Source: Planctomycetota bacterium (GTDB lineage Bacteria; Planctomycetota; UBA1135; GCA-002686595). Taken from it: a stretch of DNA of 64,000 nt. The stretch covers positions 78,548-142,547 of the forward strand of contig NYUD01000031.1 in assembly GCA_002683825.1 (NCBI GenBank). Reading direction: 5' to 3'. How positions within the stretch are numbered: the first letter of the stretch is position 1; the number at the start of each line of letters is the position of its first letter. Of the stretch, positions 33,445-41,930 are shown in pieces. The notes beneath the pieces are model-generated. The model did not search any database. It was not told the DNA's origin and was given only the letters and a program-made list of their open reading frames with translations. A program made the position numbers and the translations under genes.

Positions 33445-36400
33445 GTGATCGCAACCGTCTGGGCCACCGCTTTCCTTACGCCTGCCCTCCCCGCAGACGA
33501 CAAGTCGCCGGTCACGAGTTATGCCGAGATCGACGAACGGTTCGAAGGTGAATACCTGGTGGCATTGGGCGCCGTATGGCGTTACCTGGTAGGCGTTGCT
33601 GAGCCCGAGGGCGAGAAAGGGGACTGGACCAAGATCGAGTTCTGGGATAGCGATTGGAAGGAAGGGCCTTCGCCCCTCGGCTACGGTGCCGAAGGACTCG
33701 CGACGACGATCGAAGGCATGGAAGGCGAAGCGACGACCGTCTACCTGCGCCACATACTCGATATGGGCGACCCGGCGATGTACGAATACATCGAATTGCG
33801 CTGCCCGATCGACGACGGTTACGTCTTTTACGTCAACGGCGCGACTCAGGATCGAATCCATTCGGGCGGCGGGATCTTCGTCGCGCACGACTCGCAGGCC
33901 ACGACCGAACGCAAGATAGAGCGTTTGCCCGTACCTACAAGCGAGATGACCTTCGACCTGAAACCGGGGCCGAACCCGCTGGCTTTCATCGGTTTGGTTC
34001 ACAAGGACGATCAGCAGAGCTTTGAAATCCGCCCGCAGATCTATGGCCGCTTCCGCAAGAACCCGGACGAGGACAACCTACGGAAGCGACAGACTCGCAA
34101 GCGCCTTGCCGGCGACCGGATCGAATTCCTCGATGCCTACCTCGAAGGCGTGTTCTTGCAACGATCCGGCCGTGCTCGGGAAGCGATCGATTTCTTTGCC
34201 AAGGCGGCGAATGGTGATCCCCAGGCCAGCGAACCCTGGCAACGCATGATCGAATGCGCTCGCACGGCTGGATCCTTGGCTCAAGTGGTGGAAGGCCTGG
34301 AAGACCGCATCCAGATGGGACTCGCCGACCTTTCGCTCTTGAACGCCTGGGCGCGCGCCGTCCTCGAGGATCTCGGTGGATCCGCGGCGCACATCCGGAC
34401 GGTCGTTCAGAAAGCCTCCAATCTGCCGGACAACGGCTACTTCGCCGATGCGCTCTGGACCGCGGAGCTGATGCTGGCCGATGAGCCCCTGCGGATCGAC
34501 TGCGGCGCCGCGTACGACCACGGAGCCAACGGTACGACCTGGAGTCGTGACCGACTCTTCACCTATGGCGAGGTCAAGCGCCGAGGTCTGGAATCCTGGC
34601 CGCATAGTGCTCTCGGGCGCGCCGAGGGCGTCGTCCGCGTCGCGGATCGTAAGTTGGGCGAGAGCCAGGCGATGTACCACTTTCCGCTCACAAAAGGAGC
34701 CTATGAATTGCGGCTCTCCTTCAACATGGATGCCGACAACGGCCTGGACGTCATCGTCAACGGTATGCGGGCCATACGGGCCTTGCGTGGGAAGAACGGG
34801 CTCGAACGGATTTCGATCCCTGCCCACACGCATACGAACTTTCTCGAGCTGGATCTCGTAGCACGCACGAAGAAGAAAGCATCGCTCGCCGGAGTCGAAG
34901 TTTGGCCCCTGGGCGCGGAATGCTTCGAGAAACTGGCGGGGGCGTGGCTGGAGAAAAGCGGAAGCAAGGACCCCTACGCCCTCGTGCAGCAGGCGGAAGC
35001 CCTCCTGGCCCTCGACCGCACGCGGGAAGCGTTGCACACCTTTGAAGTCGCTGAAGCCATCTCCGGTTTCACCCCCGCTGCGGGGCAACGACTCCAGCTC
35101 TTGCGTGAAAACCTGCTGCCGCACATCTACAGCTACGCCTCGGCCGATGGCTTCGCCAAGCTCCTGGGTCAAGAAGCTTCAGGGTTGGTGAAGGAGGCAC
35201 GGGAAGTCGCTGGAAGCGATGCCGAAAAAGCAATCGCCCTTTATCTGCAGGGTCGCATCGATCAGATGGCCGGGCGGCTGGACGATGCGACGATCGCCTT
35301 CGAAGAGCTGGCCTTCTCGGACTCAACCGGCACCGAGCCCTTCCAGCGCATGGCCGAGTGCCTGCTGAGCGCCGCCCTTGCGCCTGAAGCCGAAGACATC
35401 GTGCATTCCGCAATAGAAAGCAAGGTCGAGATCACGCCGGCCTTCCTGCGATTTTGGATCAGCCTGGCCCTCAACGGCCTGGATCGTGACCCCTGGGACG
35501 TCGTTGCGGACCTTGCGGAACTTCCGTTGAACCTGCCCGAATACTCCGTCGTGGTTCCGACCTCGGAGAACTCGCCCCAACCCTGGCAGTACCTGAACAG
35601 CCAACCGCCGACCGTGAAGTGGTCGCAGACCTCGTTCGGCGCCGTCGGTTGGTTCGACGGCGCGGGCGGTCTCGGATGGGGTTCATCCCTTCAAAGCAAC
35701 GTCCGCACGCCCTGGGAGAACCAGGTCATCTACGCACGAACCGGCTTTAGTCTCCCCGGTAATCGGTTGCTGTTTCCCCACGCCCGCATCGCCTTGAACG
35801 ACGGGGGCGACATCTATCTCAACGGTGCGATCTCGCACCGGGTGAACGGACGCACCAAGGGCTATGACACGGTACCGATGCGGAAGGGCAGCTTTCAAAA
35901 GGGCGAGAACTTCATCGGCATCTACGGGGTTAACGTCCGGGGCGAAGCCTACGCTGACTGCGGAATCGTCGAGCCTCTGGGGCTCTTGGTTTGGGTCCTG
36001 CGCACGCTCGAGAAAGGTCCCCTGCGGCTGAATTGCGGCGGTGTTGAGTACAAGGATTCGCGCGGGAATCTCTGGCACGGCGATCGCTTCTTCGGCCACG
36101 GCGTGAGGTGGTACAGCGCGGAGAGCGAACAGAGCCCGCGCATCGAATGGACGGAGGATGACGAGCTGTACCGCTCACAGCGCGCCTACCCGACGCGGCA
36201 TAAGAAGGCAGCCTCCTACCAGATCCCCGTACCCGATGGAAAGTACAGCGTGACGATGCATTTCGCTGAATCCGATCCTCGCTTCAAGGAGGCTGAAAAG
36301 CGACAGTTCGGCGTCAAGCTCGAAGGCGACGTCGTCCTCGAAAAGTGGGATCCCTTGGCCGAACTGGGCTTCGCCCGCGCAACCTCCCAGACGTTCGAGA

Positions 36401-36498
36401 CGGAAGTCACCGACGACTGGCTCGACATCGACTTTGTCCATGTGAAGGACAGGTCCCTCCCCTCGATCAGCGCCCTCGAGATTCAACGAATCGACTAG
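33445..36498 (+). CDS. Large secreted protein with helical repeats and two malectin-like domains
   Basis: 1017 residues, GTG start with a short signal-like segment ending LPA (about residue 17). Residues about 30-210 form a beta-sandwich (VFYVNGATQDRIHSGGG), repeated at about 700-850 (IYLNGAISHRVNG). TPR-like helical repeats appear at about 225-300 and 500-670 (AIDFFAKAANGDPQASEPWQRM). Malectin-like carbohydrate-binding domains start at LRIDCGAAYDHGANGTTW (about 350) and LRLNCGGVEYKDSRGNLW (about 855). No catalytic motif is visible; cell-surface glycan binding or a scaffold is the best guess. It is separated by 4 bases from the transporter. Confidence 0.7.
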   Translation: MIATVWATAFLTPALPADDKSPVTSYAEIDERFEGEYLVALGAVWRYLVGVAEPEGEKGDWTKIEFWDSDWKEGPSPLGYGAEGLATTIEGMEGEATTVYLRHILDMGDPAMYEYIELRCPIDDGYVFYVNGATQDRIHSGGGIFVAHDSQATTERKIERLPVPTSEMTFDLKPGPNPLAFIGLVHKDDQQSFEIRPQIYGRFRKNPDEDNLRKRQTRKRLAGDRIEFLDAYLEGVFLQRSGRAREAIDFFAKAANGDPQASEPWQRMIECARTAGSLAQVVEGLEDRIQMGLADLSLLNAWARAVLEDLGGSAAHIRTVVQKASNLPDNGYFADALWTAELMLADEPLRIDCGAAYDHGANGTTWSRDRLFTYGEVKRRGLESWPHSALGRAEGVVRVADRKLGESQAMYHFPLTKGAYELRLSFNMDADNGLDVIVNGMRAIRALRGKNGLERISIPAHTHTNFLELDLVARTKKKASLAGVEVWPLGAECFEKLAGAWLEKSGSKDPYALVQQAEALLALDRTREALHTFEVAEAISGFTPAAGQRLQLLRENLLPHIYSYASADGFAKLLGQEASGLVKEAREVAGSDAEKAIALYLQGRIDQMAGRLDDATIAFEELAFSDSTGTEPFQRMAECLLSAALAPEAEDIVHSAIESKVEITPAFLRFWISLALNGLDRDPWDVVADLAELPLNLPEYSVVVPTSENSPQPWQYLNSQPPTVKWSQTSFGAVGWFDGAGGLGWGSSLQSNVRTPWENQVIYARTGFSLPGNRLLFPHARIALNDGGDIYLNGAISHRVNGRTKGYDTVPMRKGSFQKGENFIGIYGVNVRGEAYADCGIVEPLGLLVWVLRTLEKGPLRLNCGGVEYKDSRGNLWHGDRFFGHGVRWYSAESEQSPRIEWTEDDELYRSQRAYPTRHKKAASYQIPVPDGKYSVTMHFAESDPRFKEAEKRQFGVKLEGDVVLEKWDPLAELGFARATSQTFETEVTDDWLDIDFVHVKDRSLPSISALEIQRID

Positions 36499-36504
36499 AG
36501 ACGG

Positions 36505-37731
36505 CTACTTCAACGCCTCCACGCGCTGCACGAGCGGGGGGTGGGAATAGTGCAAGAATACGTAGAACGGGTGGGGCGTTAGATTCGAGAGGCTGTCAGC
36601 GGAAAGCCCCTTGAGCGCACTCGCCAGCAGTTCTCCCGAGCCGATGGTCTCTTTCGCGTAGGCGTCCGCTTCGAACTCGTTCTTGCGCGAAAAGGCCTGC
36701 ATGAGGAAGGAAATGATGAGGTCGATGGGAGAGTACAACAGCCCGAAGAAGACCAATCCGGCGTAGACCGACATCTGCTTCAGGCCAAAGGCCTCGAATA
36801 GCCCCTCGTGTTTGACGAAAATCGATAGGAGGAAGAAAACGACGCCCGCCTGCAGCACGCCCAGCACCATGCCCTTGATGATGTGACCGCACTTGTAGTG
36901 TCCGATTTCGTGGGCGACGATCGCGACGAGCTCTTCGGTTCTGTGTTTTTCGATCAAGGTGTCGTACAGGGCGACGCGCTTGCGCTTTCCGAAACCGGTG
37001 AAGAAGGCGTTGGCCTTGGTCGAACGTCGTGAGCCATCTATGACAAAGAGGCCCTCGAGCGGGAACGCGACCTTTTTCGAGTAGGCCATGACCGACTCCC
37101 GCAGCTCACCCTCCTCCAACGGCTTGAACTTGTTGAAGAGCGGCATGATCCAGGTCGGCGCCACGAACTGCAGCACAATCGTAAACAGGGTCGTGATCGC
37201 CCAGCACCAGATCCAAGCCGCCCCGCCGGTCGTTTCGAAGAACCAGAGGATGGCGGCGAGCAAAGCCCCGCCCAGAAGGACCGTCAAAAAGAGTCCTTTG
37301 AGCAGATCGGCGATGAAGGTCTTGGGGGTGGTCTTGTTGAAGCCGAAGCGCTCTTCGATGACGAAGGTCGAATACCAACTGAAAGGAAGGTTCAAAAGGG
37401 TCCGGGCAACGGCCAAGATGCCGATGAAGATCAGACCGCTGACGACAGGACCGCACTCGAACCCGCGGACCCAGCCATCCAACCACAGGAAACCTCCCTG
37501 GGCCCAAAAAACGAGCATGACGAGCAGATTGAAGGTCGCTGGAATCAGTCCGAACTGCGTTCGCGCTCGCGTGTACTCCTGGGACTTCCGATAGCGTTCG
37601 GCATCGTAGACCTTGTCAAATCCCGCGGGGGCTTGCGGCTGGAGCGCCCGCAAATTCAGGACATCAGCAAGTGCGTTCAGAAGGTAGTCGAGCAGCAGCG
37701 CAGCCAGAATGAGCGCGGTGTAGACGTTCAT
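36505..37731 (-). CDS. M48 zinc metalloprotease, Ste24/CAAX-protease type
   Basis: 408 residues from ATG 37731; the longer open frame upstream crosses into the selenoprotein-like gene and is not native. Membrane helices lie at about 3-20, 64-80, 96-112, 143-160 and 172-190. Then comes the Ste24 signature DGSRRSTKANAFFTGFGKRKR (227-250 region), the zinc motif HEIGH (274-278) and the third ligand in NEFEADAYA. Eukaryotic Ste24 cleaves prenylated proteins; bacterial relatives act in membrane-protein quality control. Convergent with the malectin gene (6-base gap). Confidence 0.92.
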   Translation of the reverse strand: MNVYTALILAALLLDYLLNALADVLNLRALQPQAPAGFDKVYDAERYRKSQEYTRARTQFGLIPATFNLLVMLVFWAQGGFLWLDGWVRGFECGPVVSGLIFIGILAVARTLLNLPFSWYSTFVIEERFGFNKTTPKTFIADLLKGLFLTVLLGGALLAAILWFFETTGGAAWIWCWAITTLFTIVLQFVAPTWIMPLFNKFKPLEEGELRESVMAYSKKVAFPLEGLFVIDGSRRSTKANAFFTGFGKRKRVALYDTLIEKHRTEELVAIVAHEIGHYKCGHIIKGMVLGVLQAGVVFFLLSIFVKHEGLFEAFGLKQMSVYAGLVFFGLLYSPIDLIISFLMQAFSRKNEFEADAYAKETIGSGELLASALKGLSADSLSNLTPHPFYVFLHYSHPPLVQRVEALK

Positions 37732-37762
37732 TGAATAGGTAGACCTCGAGGAAAGAAGCGAC

Positions 37763-38359
37763 TTACGAGGACACCGAAACGCCGTACTCCCCTGCGATCG
37801 CCAGTAGATCTTCTGTGCTCGGCAGGTCGGCGGGATGGTCCCCACGGTAGAGCCACAGGATCTTACCGTTGCGATCGACCAGAGCCGCTCCTGGATTCCG
37901 AAGCTTGTCGCTTTCGGCTGCCAAGGTGCGTCGCCAACTCTGACGAAAGCCAAGCTGGGCGGCCGCCCGTTGACGGCGCCAAAGGTCGCGTTTGGCTAAC
38001 ATCTTCCACCAGGGCATGCGCAACAAGCCGACGAGATCATGGGTCTTGTGCTCGGGATCGGGAACGCACTCGAACAGAGGCCAGTTGGGCGGGCCGAGCG
38101 AGTATTCTGGAGCGCCGCACAACCCCTCAAGATCCTCGGAGCGAGCCTGGACGATGCACGCCAAACGGACGCCGGTCGCCTGAATTTTGGGGGAACTCTC
38201 GCGCAACTGCGCGAGGGATTGGGCGAAGAAGATTCAGCCGCTATGGCGCAACCAGACCAGGAGCGCCGGTCCCTTTGCCCACTGATCCGACAAATGCGCC
38301 GTACTTCCATCGCAGCGGCGGTAGTCGAAATCCGGGGCTCTGCTTCCCACGTCGATCAT
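37763..38359 (-). CDS. Peroxiredoxin-like (AhpC-TSA_2/PRXL2, SelU-related) protein with in-frame UGA: probable selenoprotein
   Basis: One continuous frame of 199 codons with a single TGA at 38236-38234 (codon 42). Before it the protein reads MIDVGSRAPDF and ALLVWLRHSG; after it IFFAQSLAQLRE, then GVRLACIVQARSEDL and a C-terminal GAALVDRNGKILWLYRGD. These match AhpC-TSA_2/PRXL2 proteins, whose catalytic motif is F-L-R-x-F-G-C-x-x-C-R; the TGA falls exactly on the first Cys. Vertebrate relatives of this family (SelU) carry selenocysteine at that position. A SECIS-like hairpin follows. The second Cys of the motif is absent (Phe). The expected product is 198 residues with Sec42. Automatic annotation would split it at 38234/38206. 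A nonsense mutation or base-call error is the alternative. Confidence 0.75.
38198..38215 (-). promoter_or_regulatory. Candidate bacterial SECIS element
   Basis: On the coding (minus) strand CTCGCGC-AGTT-GCGCGAG forms a perfect 7-bp stem with a 4-base loop whose second base is G. The stem begins 18 bases after the UGA, and 25 bases separate the UGA from the apical loop. The general bacterial SECIS pattern calls for a stem-loop immediately 3' of the UGA, a small loop with a G in its first two bases and roughly 16-37 bases between UGA and loop. All three are met. It lies inside the coding region, as bacterial SECIS elements do. Confidence 0.6.
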
Positions 38360-38439
38360 GAATTCAAACTTCGTGGCCTTTGGCGAACGACTCGCGAGGT
38401 GACACGGATAGATTACCGTCCCGACCGATTCAACGCAGG

Positions 38440-39108
38440 ATGGATTCCAACACCCAAGACACACCGTCTTCCGCCTCCCCGGCCCCCTCCACCCCTCCCG
38501 CACCTCCCAACGGGGCCGGGCCCCGGCCCCCCTCCAGGACACGCATGTGGATCGACTTCGGGCCACTCGTCGTCTTTCTGGTGACGAACTTCATCTTCAA
38601 GGACGCCTTCATCGCCACAGGCGCCTTGATGGCGGCGGTCTTGATCGCGGTCATCGCCTCGCTGAAGATCGAACACAAAATCCCCCCGATGACCCTCTTC
38701 ACCGCGATCGCGGTGGGCATCTTCGGCGGTCTTACGATCTGGATGCAGGACGAGGAGTTCATCAAGATCAAACTGACGATCATCAACGTCCTTTTCGGCG
38801 TCGTTCTTCTTGGAGGCGTGGCGATGGGCCACTCCTTCTTGAAATCGCTTCTAGGGCAAAGCCTGGCCCTCAGCGACGAGGCCTGGCGCTCGCTCACTGT
38901 GCGCTACGCCCTTTTCTTTCTGGCCACCGCGGGCATCAACGAGATCGTGCGGCGCCAGGTCGATTGGGACACCTACGTGAACTTCAAGGTCTTCGGTGTC
39001 CTCGGGCTCACGGTGATCTTCTCCCTCACGCAAGCCCCTTTCCTCAACCGCCACATTCAACGGTCCGGCGGCGGCGGTACAGGATCGGGTTCGTCGCCGC
39101 AGATCTGA
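38440..39108 (+). CDS. yciB: YciB/IspZ-family inner-membrane septation protein
   Basis: 222 residues from ATG 38440 (an in-frame start at 38380 is possible). After a Pro/Ser-rich N-terminal tail (about 35 residues) it shows the YciB signatures IDFGPLVVFLVTNFIF near the start, GGLTIWMQDEEFIKIKLTII in the middle and FFLATAGINEIVRR and NFKVFGVLGLTVIFSL near the end, with five to six membrane helices. The family is involved in cell-envelope and division processes in Proteobacteria. It is divergent from the selenoprotein-like gene, 80 bases apart, so both promoters must lie in or near that gap. Confidence 0.85.
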   Translation: MDSNTQDTPSSASPAPSTPPAPPNGAGPRPPSRTRMWIDFGPLVVFLVTNFIFKDAFIATGALMAAVLIAVIASLKIEHKIPPMTLFTAIAVGIFGGLTIWMQDEEFIKIKLTIINVLFGVVLLGGVAMGHSFLKSLLGQSLALSDEAWRSLTVRYALFFLATAGINEIVRRQVDWDTYVNFKVFGVLGLTVIFSLTQAPFLNRHIQRSGGGGTGSGSSPQI

Positions 39109-39131
39109 CCGGGGGAGATACGGTGTCGCAC

Positions 39132-41930
39132 CTAGCGCTTCTCCAGAGAGTACCAGCGATGATTGCGCTCTTTCAAGCGCGACTCTTCCTGGGGAAAGTC
39201 GGTCCACTTGCCCTTCAGGAAGTCCTCGAAGGGCGCGAAGTGGTCGTCGGCTCGGGTTCCGTTTTCCGGTAGGTCGATCAGGATCTCCGTCGCTCCCATC
39301 GACGGCAACATGCGCGCTCTGGCGGTCTTTCCCGGGCGCATTTCCGCCACGAACAACACCTGCGAAGCAAAGTCGACGGGAACGAGGTAGACCAGCCCTT
39401 TGTTCGTGGAGAAGAGCTTTTCGTCGGTCCTGAAGAGGCTTTGTGAATGGGCGTGGAAGATACTCGTCCGCGTCCCGCGAACCGCCGCGATCGCTGTTCG
39501 TTGTGCCTTGTAATAGGCGGGCAGGTGGTCGAAGCTGCACGGAACCAGGATGGACTGGAGCCAGGCTTCACGGGCGGTGATCAGGGGCTTGGGGAGGACG
39601 TGGGGCGTCATCAGGTAGAGGTTGACGTCACCCCAAAGCAACTCGTCGCTCTTCTTCAGATCCTGTGTATTGCGCCACGGCCTCTGGATGGCCGAGTCAC
39701 ATGCCTCGTGCTGCGCGAGATAGTGTTGAGTGACCAACCCCGAAGGCTTGCCCTCCCGGCTCGCGCTCCAGAGGCTCGCGACGTTCTCCAGTGCATCGCG
39801 CAGGGTCTTGTGCGTGCGAACCCAGCGCTCGTCCGTCGAGAATTCCTCGGGGCTGGGTAGATCGCTGCTGGGATCGTAGGCAAAGGCGATTTCATGAGCT
39901 TCTGCGCCCGCAAGCGCGGCGATGTGGTCCTCGAACCGGCCCATGAGCAGCGTGATGTAGGGCATCACGCGCGAACTAACATGGGCCATGAACGGGTCGC
40001 GCCCGGGTTGTCGGTCCGCATCCAACAAACGCTCCTCATCGAACCAATCCAGGATGGCGCGCGCCTCGAGACTGAGGGTCGAGTCCTCCCTCATCGCCGC
40101 AATCCAGGGCCACATGCGTTCCATCCACCCATCCTGCGTGTCGAGCGAGATCCTCTGGATGTCCTCCAGACGAATCACCGTCCTGGGCCCCAGCCGATCG
40201 AACAAAGTGCGCGCTCGGTCGTGCCGCAGGGTTTTCCAGGCCTGATCGTCGTAAAGCCAACCCGGGCCATCGAAGCTGAACTCCGGCTGAGCCCCCGGCC
40301 GGCGGACGTAGTGCGGCGAGGTGTTGCAGTTCAGCCAGACGTCATTGCGATCGTCAAAGCCCGCCGGCTGCGCAAGTCGGGCCAGCTCGTTGAAAGCAGG
40401 AAACCCGCCCCACCGAAAGCTCGAGTCCCGTCCGTCTACAAGGAAATCGCCGATCCAAGTCCGCGCCTTGCTCGCGGCACGGCCGGGTACGGGAGCGTGT
40501 GTCAACATCACGTACTCCATTCCGCCCTCCACGTCGCCGGCCAGAAAGACCTCAGCACGCCCGTAGGACAACCGGCTTCCAGCCAATACACGATCGACAC
40601 CGCCATGCATCGCGCCGGTGCGCTTGGAATAGCCGATCTTGAGGAACGTCTCCATCGCGTTCCGCGAAGCCAGGTAGGAGCGTCCTTCGAAGACGATCTT
40701 GGTGTGGGTAGCCAAGTCCAATTTCACACCCGGTGGGGGCGAGGTTACCGGGTAACCCAACCCAAACCCCTCCAGCTCACTTCGCAGGAGCGGGACGCGA
40801 TAGAAGTGGCGCACGCCTTCGGGGTCGTCCACGACCTTGCCCGTCCCCGGGTCCAAGGCGCGCAACAGCACCGTGTGTTTCTCCAGCAGGTTCGGAGTCT
40901 TCCCATCGACCAGGACGCTCAACGGCTCACCGGGCTCCAGATCGGCGCCCCAGCGCATGGTCGTCTGTGGAACACGCCCGTTCAGACGAAAGGGCGCTCC
41001 CACCGAGAGAATGGGGCCTGGTGTCTTGGGCGGCGTTGAAAGCCCGAAAAAGAACTCGTCCGAGAATCCGCTGAATACACTGGGATAGCCCGGCATGCTG
41101 ATACCGGACATGCGGAATCGCGCGCCGTGCAACTGCACGGGGTAGGAGCGCAAACCGTCGCGCTTGATCGGCTGGTGCGCATCCATGAGCGCCAACAGAC
41201 CGGCGGCTTTCGCGGGGTTCCGTATCAACCAGACGTTCGTAGCGAACGCGTAGCCTCCGCCGAAGTATTCCGTGCCGCCGTTGAGCGCAACGCCCAGGGT
41301 GAGAACGTGGAGGAGGCTGATCCCCCGTTCGAGCATGTTCACGAGTATCCGCTTGGCATCGTTACCCGTATAGGTGGGATTCATCCAGGGAGGAACCGGA
41401 TCGACCCACACCTGGCCCTCATCACCGATCAAGCGATCGATCATCTCCGGTCGTTCCAGCCAGAAGTTCCGTCCCGCGTTGACTCCGGCGACGTAGGCTT
41501 CCAGAAGCTCCTTGATCTCGGGCTCGAGAAGATTTTCGTCCTGTGCCTGCCGGCGGGCTACCTCATCCAGTCCCCAGACGCGGACGCGAAGGTCGCGCTT
41601 CAGCACGCGCGGACCGGCGATCTCTGCGAAGCGTCCCGTTGTCGACCAGAGATTCGCCAGGGTCGCGACAGGAAAGTCGCGCACCTGCGTGTAGCCCAGG
41701 CCGTAGAAAACACCCTCATCGGTATCGGCGAAGATGTGTGGAGCTCGCAGCTCGTCGTAGTAAACGCGAACAGCGCCACGGGGCAGGTCGGACTCGGTCT
41801 GCTGGGGTAATCCGACGAACCAGTCGGTGGGGTCTTCCGCCTGCAGCACCCCCTCGTCACCTCCACCACATGCGCAGGCGAGCAGAACCCACAAGAGCTC
41901 CCCCCCATGACCGCACCGCACCGCACTCAT
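39132..41930 (-). CDS. Penicillin-acylase-family (S45) Ntn hydrolase, lipoprotein
   Basis: 932 residues from ATG 41930, which overlaps the upstream stop as TGATG and has GGAAGG upstream. A signal with lipobox LLACAC is followed by the S45 alpha-chain hallmark VRVYYDELRAPHIFAD and a long GYTQVRDF segment. The autocatalytic region reads GGGYAFATNVWLI (Thr231) where the family usually has G-S-N-x-W, so the beta-chain nucleophile appears to be Thr; MDAHQPI follows as the D-P-H-like segment. Relatives hydrolyse penicillins, acyl-homoserine lactones or other amides. The specificity here is unknown. Confidence 0.78.
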   Translation of the reverse strand: MSAVRCGHGGELLWVLLACACGGGDEGVLQAEDPTDWFVGLPQQTESDLPRGAVRVYYDELRAPHIFADTDEGVFYGLGYTQVRDFPVATLANLWSTTGRFAEIAGPRVLKRDLRVRVWGLDEVARRQAQDENLLEPEIKELLEAYVAGVNAGRNFWLERPEMIDRLIGDEGQVWVDPVPPWMNPTYTGNDAKRILVNMLERGISLLHVLTLGVALNGGTEYFGGGYAFATNVWLIRNPAKAAGLLALMDAHQPIKRDGLRSYPVQLHGARFRMSGISMPGYPSVFSGFSDEFFFGLSTPPKTPGPILSVGAPFRLNGRVPQTTMRWGADLEPGEPLSVLVDGKTPNLLEKHTVLLRALDPGTGKVVDDPEGVRHFYRVPLLRSELEGFGLGYPVTSPPPGVKLDLATHTKIVFEGRSYLASRNAMETFLKIGYSKRTGAMHGGVDRVLAGSRLSYGRAEVFLAGDVEGGMEYVMLTHAPVPGRAASKARTWIGDFLVDGRDSSFRWGGFPAFNELARLAQPAGFDDRNDVWLNCNTSPHYVRRPGAQPEFSFDGPGWLYDDQAWKTLRHDRARTLFDRLGPRTVIRLEDIQRISLDTQDGWMERMWPWIAAMREDSTLSLEARAILDWFDEERLLDADRQPGRDPFMAHVSSRVMPYITLLMGRFEDHIAALAGAEAHEIAFAYDPSSDLPSPEEFSTDERWVRTHKTLRDALENVASLWSASREGKPSGLVTQHYLAQHEACDSAIQRPWRNTQDLKKSDELLWGDVNLYLMTPHVLPKPLITAREAWLQSILVPCSFDHLPAYYKAQRTAIAAVRGTRTSIFHAHSQSLFRTDEKLFSTNKGLVYLVPVDFASQVLFVAEMRPGKTARARMLPSMGATEILIDLPENGTRADDHFAPFEDFLKGKWTDFPQEESRLKERNHRWYSLEKR

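Noticed and set aside
37763..38359. Reading the peroxiredoxin-like gene as two genes or as a frameshifted pseudogene
   Set aside because: Both halves are in the same frame and only one codon, TGA, interrupts them; an indel cannot explain it.
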